The notes below the pieces were generated by a model. That model worked only from the letters and a program-made list of their open reading frames with translations, was not told where the DNA came from and ran no database searches. The translations under genes and the position numbers were made by a program. Positions 11,375 to 23,300 of a stretch of DNA of 64,000 nucleotides are shown here, piece after piece. This DNA is from Membranipora membranacea. Its lineage: Eukaryota; Bryozoa; Gymnolaemata; Cheilostomatida; Membraniporidae. The stretch's first letter is position 1, and the number at the start of each line of letters is the position of its first letter. The stretch is taken from contig OU612066.1 in assembly GCA_914767715.1 (NCBI GenBank), forward strand, positions 39,406,283 through 39,470,282, given 5' to 3'.

Positions 11375-14300
11375 ATGAGGCAGCGCCTTATCCCCACTCT
11401 TCTTCTTCTCTTTTTAAGTAAGTCAGTCTAATTCTTCACTTGTTTTAACGTTACTGATTCTGTAAATGTGGACTATTTGTTGCATGTTTTCCGTCAATAT
11501 TCGGGTATATTCATTATTTGTTTTGGGTATTCAGATAGAGTTTTGGGTATTCAGACTGATTTTTGGGTATTCAGACTAAGTTTTGGATATTCAGACTGAG
11601 TTTCGGGTATTCAGACTGAGTTTCGGGTATTCAGACTGAGATTTGGGAAGGCCTGTTCGTGCTGAGTTTTGTATGAGCGTATTTTTGTTATAGCTCTCAA
11701 CCATCTGACAGTCTGTGTGCCAGCTCAGCCATCTCCGTACCGGGATAGTAAAACAACTGAGAATGTCTCTCCAGAAGCTCAACATCATCGCTCGAGGCGT
11801 ACCCCCCAAACTGCTACAACGTCCAACCAGACCATCAGCTATATATTACAGACACTGAGGCAGATAAACTCTGAGAGTAATAGGACTATGGTTAGAGAGC
11901 GAGCTAGATTACTGGGGTCTGATATAACATCTAATAAGTCTGATACTGTGTACATATCTGAGGATATAAGGAGCTTCATTCTCGATGTACTGTCTAATAT
12001 CACTTATAAGAGAAGTAGATCCTCTATATCTGATATGATAACTCAGCTACACAACATGTATCTGGTGAGTAGAAATAGATCCTCTATATCTGATATGATA
12101 ACTCAGCTACACAACATGTATCTGGTGAGTAGAAATAGATCCTCTATATCTGATATGATAACTCAGCTACACAACATGTATCTGGTGAGTAGAAATAGGT
12201 CCTCTATATCTGATATGATAACTGAGCTACACAACATGTATCTGGTGAGTACTCTATATCTGATATGATAACTCAGCTACACAACATGTATCTGGTGAGT
12301 AGAAATCCACAGATATCTCAATATAGCCGTCAAAATAATTGTGTTCAGATAATTTCAAGCTTAAATTCGTACTCTTTGCACTTTGTATTGCCGAAAGATA
12401 AGTTAGTGAGGCTTCAAACTCAGAATTGACAGATGATGGGTAAAATATTTGCGGAAACTAATAGTCAAAACAAGGGAGTGAAATTATTGGACTAAGTGAT
12501 GATGTCTTTATTTTAAATTAGTGAATTTCAATTTAATTATTCATTGCTTTGATAAATTGGTCTCCAAACTCTGAATAGAGGATATTTATTATTTCAATCA
12601 TAGCTTCAGACGTGGGAGGCTCAATGTATTCAAAGCTGAGTTTTTGAAAAACAAAGGATGTTATAACTCATATTATATCATCGTGTGAAATCGGCATTAA
12701 TCCAGATCCCCTGAAAAACTTAATGGAACTTAATAATGAATGCAGTAAATAAAAACATTTTTTGGTTGTGCCTTGGGGATCATCTCTCAGTTTATGACTG
12801 AAATAAATCAGACACTCTCTGTGTTAATATGAAGTATCAGTGCCCCTGATGTTTACTTTAAGTTCTGGTTAGATAAGTTCTGGTTAGATAAGTTCTGGTT
12901 AGATAAGTTCTGGTTAGATAAGGGACGTGGTCTGTCGTCCCTATAAATGTGTGATTGAGGATTATTTGTAGACAAAGTAGATAAAACTGAGAGGCCTCCA
13001 TAATAGTTCTTCCTGTCTCAATCAACATATCTCAGTCATCCATCCATCACACCCTTTTACCAGGTTACCCGGACCATCCATCACACCCCTATAACAGGTT
13101 ACCCGGACCATCCATCACACCCCTATAACAAATTACCCGGACCATCCATCACACCCTTTTACCGGGTTACCCGGACCATCTATCACACCCCTATAACAGA
13201 TTACCCGGACCATCCATCACACCCCTATAACAAATTACCCGGACCATCCATCACACCCTTTTACCGGGATACCCGGACCATCAATCACACCCCCTTACCG
13301 GGTTACCCAGACCATCAATCACACCCCTATAACAGGTTACCTAGACCATCCATCACACCCTTTTACCGGGGTACCCGGACTATCCATCACACCCTTTTAC
13401 CGGGGTACCCGGACCATCGATCACACCCCCTTACCGGGTTACCCAGACCATCAATCACACCCCTATAACAGGTTACCTGGACCATCCATCACACCCTTTT
13501 ACCGGGGTACCCGGACTATCCATCGCACCCTTTTACCGGGGTACCCGGACCATCCATCACACGCTTTTACCGGGTTACCCGGACTATCCATCACACCCTT
13601 TTACCGGGACACTCTGAGGATGTTACACATATACTACAATGTTAATTATCTCATCAATGGACGATCAATATTATCATTTTTCAGGTTAAGAATGATTTGA
13701 CGTTGTATTGAGTTTATCTAATTAGAGAAATCATCTGGGACTGTATTGTCCACATTAATGTTATTTTATATCAAATTCTCTTTTATCTTATTATAGGGAT
13801 ATAGTAAATATAACCTCTTAGTTTGCAGTGTCAAAACAAAATGAGCTGATATTATAATATACTCGACTAGCTGTAATCAAAGTGAAGGACGTCAGTCTGT
13901 TCTCTCAGTGAGGAACTTTGTTAGTCTAATACTGGGGTTTGTTTGGCCCCAAGGCGTTTAGCCTCGCCCAATATTTCCTCACCTAAGTGTCGAGATGTGG
14001 CATGTGAAAGATACCAACTGAATTTAGTCAGCCGTATAAAGTTGTGATGCATATACAGTAGCGTATCGAATACAATGGTGTAGCATATACAGGAGCGGAG
14101 CGTACAAAGAACCAGATGGGTTAGGGGTTTAAACGTTACTCGTCACATCTCATCATCGTTTATGTGATTATTAAAGGATGATATATATGTGATTATTATA
14201 GGATGAGATATATGTGGCACCCATAAACTATACAGAGTTCAGACTGACAGATACAGATGAACAGAGACTTCTAAGGTCTCTGATGACAAACTATGAGAAA

Positions 14301-17300
14301 TCTGTGAGGCCAGTTCTCAAAGCTTCAGATCCAATCGAACTAAAAATAGGGTTAACACTGAACCAGATGGATGTGGTATGTATAGTTATACATTTACATA
14401 CTTTTGTATGTGTGTGTGTACGTACCTATGTATGTGTGTATGTACATAGGCGTGTATGTGTGTGTATGTGTGTGCAGACATACCTGGCCACTATCTTATA
14501 TAATAACACTCTACCCTACCCTACCCAGGCTAAGTCTACGGCCGCTATCTTATATAATAACACTCTACCCTACCCTACCCAGGCTAAGTCTTCGGCCGCT
14601 ATCTTATATAATAACACTCTACCCTACCCTACCCAGGCTAAGTCTACGGCCGCTATCTTATATAATAACACTCTACCCTACCCTAACCAGGCTAAGTCTT
14701 CGGCCGCTATCTTATATAATAACACTCTACCCTACCCTACCCAGGCTAAGTCTACGGCCGCTATCTTATATAATAACACTCTACCTTACCCTACCCAGGC
14801 TAAGTCTACGGCCGCTATCTTATATAATAACACTCTACCCTACCCTACCCAGGCTAAGTCTACGGCCGCTATCTTATATAATAACACCCTACCCTACCCT
14901 ACCCAGGCTAAGTCTACGGCCGCTATCTTATATAATAACACTCTACCTTACCCTACCCAGGCTAAGTCTACGGCCGCTATCTTATATAATAACACTCTAC
15001 CCTACCCTACCCAGGCTAAGTCTACGGTCGCTATCTTATATAATAACACTCTACCCTACCCTACCCAGGCTAAGTCTACGGCCGCTATCTTATATAATAA
15101 CACCCTACCCTACCCTACCCAGGCTAAGTCTTCGGCCGCTATCTTATATAATAACACTCTACCGTACCCTACCCAGGCTAAGTCTACGGCCGCTATCTTA
15201 TATAATAACACTCTACCCTACCCTACCCAGGCTAAGTCTACGGCCGCTATCTTATATAATAACACTCTACCCTACCCTACCCAGGCTAAGTCTTCGGCCG
15301 CTATCTTATATAATAACACTCTACCCTACCCTACCCAGGCTAAGTCTACGGCCGCTATCTTATATAATAACACTCTACCCTACCCTACCCAGGCTAAGTC
15401 TAAGGCCGCTATCTTATATAATAACACTCTACCCTACCCTACCCAGGCTAAGTCTTCGGCCGCTATCTTATATAATAACACTCTACCCTACCCTACCCAG
15501 GCTAAGTCTACGGCCGCTATCTTATATAATAACACTCTACCCTACCCTACCCAGGCTAAGTCTACGGTCGCTATCTTATATAATAACACTCTACCCTACC
15601 CTACCCAGGCTAAGTCTACGGCCGCTATCTTATATAATAACACTCTACCCTACCCTACCCTACCCAGGCTAAGTCTTCGGCCGCTATCTTATATAATAAC
15701 ACTCTACCCTACCCTACCCAGGCTAAGTCTACGGCCGCTATCTTATATGATAACACTCTACCCTACCCTACCCAGGCTAAGTCTTCGGCCGCTATCTTAT
15801 ATAATAACACTCTACCCTACCCTACCCAGGCTAAGTCTTCGGCCGCTATCTTATATAATAACACTCTACCCTACCCTACCCTACCCAGGCCGCAGCTATC
15901 TTATATAATAACACTCTACCCTACCCTACCCTACCCTACCCAGGCCGCAGCTATCTTATATAATAACACTCTACCCTACCCTACCCAGGCCGCAGCTATC
16001 TTATATAATAACACTCTACCCTACCCTACCCTACCCAGGCCGCAGCTATCTTATATAATAACACTCTACCCTACCCTACCCTACCCTACCCAGGCCGCAG
16101 CTATCTTATATAATAACACTCTACCCTACCCTACCCTACCCTACCCAGGCCGCAGCTATCTTATAAGATGGTAATAGATTTTGGGTAAAGAGCAGATATT
16201 TGTTATTATGTATTTGGTGTTTCAAAGTAACATAAATCTGCGTTTGTCTGACACCGTCTGACCAATGGTTTAGTTCATTGGTCTGACACCGTCTGACACC
16301 GTCTGACGAGAGCCTGATTTAAGTGTGTTTAGGACTTTATATTGATCATCTCATGGTTCTCTATTCCTATAAAGTGGATGTTCACCTACCTGTTTGTATA
16401 CCAATGGGAATGTATTAAGTGATTTGAATAATATTATTTAGTTAGCTATTGTATATTTATTTTTGGTATTTATATGAAATGTTTACTAATCATAAGCAAA
16501 GCATTAATAATGATCTATTAATAACATCTAAAGTGTCAGAAGATTATAAGACTATCATTTACTCTCATATTTCAGGATGAGAAAAATCAGGTACTGACAA
16601 CTCTAGTGTGGTTAGATCAGGTTAGTGTACACATGTATTATATAGCCTGGCCCCGACAGCCTGCCCAGGCTATGTATTATATATATATATATATATCTAT
16701 CATAATACTATAACAAGCTCTCTGTTCTACCATAACATACTCCTTATATTAATTTAGAAGTAGCCACTCAACTCAACTCAACTCGGACATCTTGTAGTGA
16801 TACTTTGTTACATACCAAATCTCTTTATCACTATTTACTTATAGGAATGGACAGATGAGAAGTTAATATGGAATCCAGCAGATTATAACAATCTGACTGT
16901 ATTACGAGTACCTTGTAGAATGCTCTGGCTACCTGATATCGTGTTATATAACAGGTAAATATCAGTATCTACCATCACAACATCACAAGATCATCTCTCA
17001 CCGCAGGTACCCTGTCATGTATCAGTATATCTCTCATAGACCTCTAACTGCAGGTACCCTGTCATGTATCAGTATATCCCTCATAGACCTCTCACTGCAG
17101 GTACCCTGTCATGTATCAGTATATCCCTCATAGACCTCTCACTGCGGGTACCCTGTCATGTATCAGTATATCCCTCATAGACCTCTCACTGCAGGTACTC
17201 TGTCATGTATCAGTAAATCCCTCATAGACCTCTCACTGCAGGTACTCTGTCATGTATCAGTATATCCCTCATAGACCTCTCACTGCGGGTACCCTGTCAT

Positions 17301-20300
17301 GTATCAGTATATCCCTCATAGACCTCTCACTGCAGGTACCCTGTCATTTATCAGTATATCCCTCATAGACCTCTCACTGCAGGTACCCTGTCATGTATCA
17401 GTATATCCCTCATAGACCTCTCACTGCGGGTACCCTGTCATGTATCAGTATATTCCTCATAGACCTCTCACTGCAGGTACCCTGTCATGTACCAGTATAT
17501 CCCTTATAGACCTCTCACCGCAGGTACCCTGTCGTGTATCAGTATATCCCTCATAGACCTCTCACTGCAGGTACTCTGTCATGTATCAGTATATCCCTCA
17601 TAGACCTCTCACTGCAGGTACTCTGTCATGTATCAGTATATCCCTCATAGATCTCTCACTGCAGGTACCCTGTCATGTATCAGTATATCCCTCATAGACC
17701 TCTCACTGCGGGTACTCTGTCATGTATCAGTATATCCCTCATAGAACTCTCACTGCAGGTACCCTGTCATGTACCAGTATATCCCTCATAGACCTCTCAC
17801 TGCAGGTACCCTGTCATGTATCAGTATATCCCTCATAGATCTCTGACTGCGGGTACCCTGTCATGTACCAGTATATCCTCCATAGACCTCTCACTGCAGG
17901 TACCCTGTCATGTATCAGTGTATCCCTCATAGACCTCTCACCGCAGGTACCCTGTCATGTATCAGTATATCCCTCATAGACCTCTCACTGCAGGTACCCT
18001 GTCATGTATCAGTATATCCCTCATAGACCTCTCACTGCAGGTACCCTGACATGTATCAGTATATCCCTCATAGATCTCTCACTGCAGGTACCCTGTCATG
18101 TATCAGTATATCCCTCATAGACCTCTCACTGCAGGTACTCTGTCATGTACCAGTATATCCCTCATAGACCTCTCACTGCAGGTACTCTGTCATGTATCAG
18201 TATATCCCTCATAGACCTCTCACTGCAGGTACCCTGTCATGTATCAGTATATCCCTCATAGACCTCTCACTGCAGGTACCCTGTCATGTATCAGTATATC
18301 CCTCATAGACCTCTCGCCGCAGGTACCCTGTCGTGTATCAGTATATCCCTCATATACCTCTCACTGCAGGTACCCTGTCATGTATCACTATATCCCTCAT
18401 AGACCTCTCACTGCAGGTACCCTGTCATGTATCAGTATATCCCTCATAGACCTCTCACCGCAGGTACCCTGTCATGTATCAGTATATCCCTCATATACCT
18501 CTCACTGCAGGTACCCTGTCGTGTATCAGTATATCCCTCATATACCTCTCACTGCAGGTTCCCTGTCATGTATCAGTATATCCCTCATAGACCTCTCACC
18601 GCAGGTACCCTGTCATGTATCAGTATATCCCTCATATACCTCTCACTGCAGGTACCCTGTCGTGTATCAGTATATCCCTCATATACCTCTTACTGCAGGT
18701 ACCCTGTCATGTATCACTATATCCCTCATAGACCTCTCACTGCAGGTACCCTGTCATGTATCAGTATATCCCTCATAGACCTCTCGCCGCAGGTACCCTG
18801 TCGTGTATCAGTATATCCCTCATATACCTCTCACTGCAGGTACCCTGTCATGTATCACTATATCCCTCATAGACCTCTCACTGCAGGTACCCTGTCATGT
18901 ATCAGTATATCCCTCATAGACCTCTCACCGCAGGTACCCTGTCATGTATCAGTATATCCCTCATATACCTCTCACTGCAGGTACCCTGTCGTGTATCAGT
19001 ATATCCCTCATATACCTCTCACTGCAGGTACCCTGTCATGTATCAGTATATCCCTCATAGACCTCTCACCGCAGGTACCCTGTCATGTATCAGTATATCC
19101 CTCATATACCTCTCACTGCAGGTACCCTGTCGTGTATCAGTATATCCCTCATATACCTCTTACTGCAGGTACCCTGTCATGTATCACTATATCCCTCATA
19201 GACCTCTCACTGCAGGTACCCTGTCATGTATCAGTATATCCCTCATAGACCTCTCACTGCAGGTACCCTGTCATGTATCAGTATATCCCTCATAGACCTC
19301 TCACTGCAGGTACCCTGTCATGTATCAGTATATCCCTTATAGACCTCTCACCGCAGGTACCCTGTCATGTATCAGTATATCCCTTATAGACCTCTCACCG
19401 CAGGTACCCTGTCGTGTATCAGTATATCCCTCATATACCTCTCACTGCAGGTACCCTGTCATGTATCAGTATATCCCTCATAGACCTCTCACTGCAGGTA
19501 CCCTGTCATGTATCAGTATATCCCTCATTGATCTATATTTCAGCGTAGAAGACATGAGAGGCGGGTACATGCAGGCTCTAGCGATGGTAAAACACAGCGG
19601 CTCTATTTTCTGGCCACCGATTGTAAAGTTTAACGGAGCCTGTGAAATAAAGATAAAGTATTTCCCTTTTGATGACCAGGTTAGTGGACGACAAGGTACA
19701 CTGCTGCAGTAGCTCAACTTTTCATACGAAGTTTATTAGTTTGTTTTTAATACTGGCCAACATGTTATATGTGAATACAGGGTCTGAGTATGTAGATATG
19801 TACCCCAGTTAACTAGTGTCATGTCGCATGCCTTCAGGCCATGAATTAAAAGGCAATCTGTTTTTTTGTTGAATATTGGCTCTGCTGAGCTGTGCTGGAT
19901 ATGCGCGTGTGTAGATACAGACCTGTAGACTGAACTTTGTGTATTTGCAGACTTGTAGATTAAAGTTTGTGAATTTGTAGACTTGTAAATTAAAGTTGGG
20001 TACGTGGAGTTATGATGGCTCTCAAGTTAATCTCACTAAGCTCAGACCTAAAATTGATCTGACTAATTATCAATGTAACGGAGAATGGATCCTACTACAT
20101 ACTGAAGTTAAGAGAAATGTAGAGTATTATCCGTGCTGTGAAGCTCCTTACATAGATGTAACATTCTATGTGTATCTACAGCGAAGGTAAGTGTCTGTAT
20201 CTACAGTGCTGATATCTTAGTTGAAATGACGTCCCACTCGTATGGACTGACATCCTTTGATGCAGGTAGTTATGTAAGCTCTGTAGCTGATGGAGTATTA

Positions 20301-23300
20301 TATGTGACTGAACATTGAATATTAAATTGATTTGATTATGTATTTTTATACGATATAGATACTCGCTGGTACATATGGTACTGTATCGGTACATAAGCGT
20401 GTAAAATCTAGGATTAACTAATGATACTACATAATGCTACTGTTTGGGATATCATATATATCTATAATGTGGATCATATTTATATTATACTTATAGGACA
20501 TTATATTACTCATATAATATAATCATACCATGTGTGATGCTATCCATACTAACACTACTCTGCTTCTGGATGAAGCCTGATTCTGGTGAGAAGATAAGCC
20601 TTGGGCTAACTATTCTACTGGCTTTCTCTGTATTCATGTTACTGATAGCTGAGAATATGCCTTCTACAAGTGTACATGTCCCAATTATAGGTAAGTACCT
20701 AGTATAGAGCAGTACACAGCAAACTATTATAGGTATGTAGGCCTATACATGTACTTATTATAGGTTAGAACATGTGCACCTATTAAGGGTAGGTATACCC
20801 ATGTACATATTATAGGTAAGTACGTTTGTAAGTTCAATATGACCTGCTTGTGATATGATTGGATGGTCATTGTCTTATTTTAAGTTTATAGGTTGTTTTA
20901 TTGAATCTGCTGATATTTGGTGTCTACAATCATTGTAGGTATATACATAACATCATCCATGTGTATAACAGCTTTCTCAGTAATAGTCGGTGTATTCGTG
21001 GCTAATATAAACCATCAGGCTGACGGAGATAGACAGGTACCTTACTGGGTACATAAAGTCTGCTTCGCTCTATCTAAGATTACCTGTATTAAAATGGCCA
21101 GCTATGAGGAAAGGCATTTTAATATAAAAATGCTCGCTCTTCACTCTCAGGTATTGTTTCTTATTCTGATCATTACTCTTTTTTCCCCTGATAGATGCTG
21201 AGATTAAACTGTCAGTGTTTTGGGACTTACACTGTCACAGTTTGGGTATGTCAGTGTCAAGGTTTGGGGATTACACTTTCAATGTTTGAGGGTTACATTG
21301 TCAGTATTTTGGGATTACACTGTTAGTGTTTGGGTATGTCAATGTCAGGATTTGGGGATTAAACTGTGAGGGTCTGCATGTTTAGCTGTCAGTGTCTGGG
21401 GATTAAGCCATCAGTGGTGGGGGATTAAACTGTCAGTGTTCAAGGAAGGGTAGGGAGGTTACAATGTCAGGGTTTGGGGACTATACTGTCAGGGTTTTGG
21501 GATTAGGGCCATTGAAATTGACAGGGTTGATCACGGTTCCTCTTTGATGAATGTCAATTAGGTAAAAGCTTACAAACGATTGTTTGACGGGGAAAGTTGT
21601 TTGTTGTTTTGAAGGAAGTATCTTCATGTGTTCATAATGGTACAAATAATGGATGTACATATAATAATCCTAATGTAAGTACAGCCATGATTAGTGATCA
21701 CATCCCCCTCCTATCAATATATCTCACTACCTCTATGAGTAATTCTGCACCATCAGTAGATAATATAATTTAATCCCATATGATCCACTGTGGTAGTACC
21801 CAGACTCCCTCTCCGCCCCTCCTACTCATACACTAGTTTCAGGTCTCTAACAGCTGAATGTCTTGTAGTATACCACAGCACTAAATCCCACTTGTATATT
21901 TCCTCTCAAATCACATGTTCGTTGTGTCTGATGAGACACATCAGAGATGTATGAGATGTGTCTGGCGTATGTTTTATGTGTTGCACTAATCATATGCTAT
22001 CTGTACCAAACTATTTATGCTTGTATTTGTTTATTACTCGTACATATCGCTGAGTTGTACAGCATTATCTAATATTGCCTGTATGTATAGTGAGGTTGAT
22101 CTGCTGGTTTATATATTGTATTACGATACCTTGATTGTACATATAAGAATATGAGATTATATATTACAGTATGTATTACCGTCTACTCCAAAGCGTACCT
22201 CCTCGTCACCACGGCGGCGTAAAAGTCTCGCTGTCGGAAGAGCTGCTGCCTCGGATATCAGAAATAGATCTATAAATATAGCAGAAGCTCAGCTGGCTCA
22301 CTCGTAAGTAACAATATACTTACCTTAAAGTAACCATACTTACATAAACTTGTAAGTAACTATACCTACCTAGACTCGTAAGTTACTATATTTACCTAGA
22401 CTCGTAAGTTACTATACCTACCTAGACTCATAAGTAACTGTACTTACCGTAAAGTAACTATACTTACCTTAAAGTAACTATACTTACCTTAAAGTAACTA
22501 TACTTACCTAAAATCATAAGTAAGTACACTTACCTTGACTCGTAAGTAACTATACTTACCTAGAATGCTTATAACTACACTTATCTAGAATAGTAAGTTA
22601 CCACACTTACTCAGAATGGTAAGTTACTGAACTTTCCTAGACAAGTAAGTTACCATACATTGCTAAACCATTTAGGTACCATACGTTTCTCTAGAGTCAG
22701 AGAAGTCGATGTTACTATCTATTTTATGTACAGATTCACTATTACAGAATGTAACTGGTCCCATATACGTTAGGAGATCAGATTGACAATTAACATTTGC
22801 TGGAATCTTACTGTTCCTTATTAATCGTCGGATTTGAGTAAACTTTATGAGGCTGGATGTAAAAACTGTAAATAATGACAATAGTTGATAATAATGGATA
22901 ATATGTGTTACGCAATTAATTGTGAGGTACATCAAATGCTGAGTATAATAAGTATATAAGGTTTGAACATGAAATGTGATAAAGGATTGATATCTGTCGC
23001 CAAGATGGAGACAAACCCCTGTAGTCTCTTGTATATGCTGTCAGTAGTATTATTTGGTAGCTTGTTTGATATGACAAACGATAGATAAAATGACAGCTAA
23101 CTGTGTCAAGTGAGCGGTGTTTAATTACTGAATTCTAGATGAGTAAGTCAGTGCTTTTATATGGTGGTTGTTGTTACTGTACCAGGATTATTGAATCATC
23201 AAAAGTAATAGAAAAGTTAAAAATAGAGCTCGATAGTGTCACAATGTTTGGAACTTGATTCACGCCAGACAATGAGACCCAAAAACAAGGCTAACATAAC

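Noticed and set aside
14404-15672. Second long plus-strand frame in the 54-bp array
   Set aside because: Alternative frame of the same minisatellite inside a receptor intron; the real exons on both sides are phase-matched without it.
14490-16168. Telomere-like ccctac runs
   Set aside because: Only three to five short copies inside a longer 54-bp unit; not the TTAGGG/CCCTAA sequence and not terminal.
18239-19712. Long plus-strand frames rich in [15 protein letters not shown] repeats
   Set aside because: They arise from the 47-bp intronic array, and exon 5 read through its donor meets TAA at once. Only the end (from 19544) is true exon 6.
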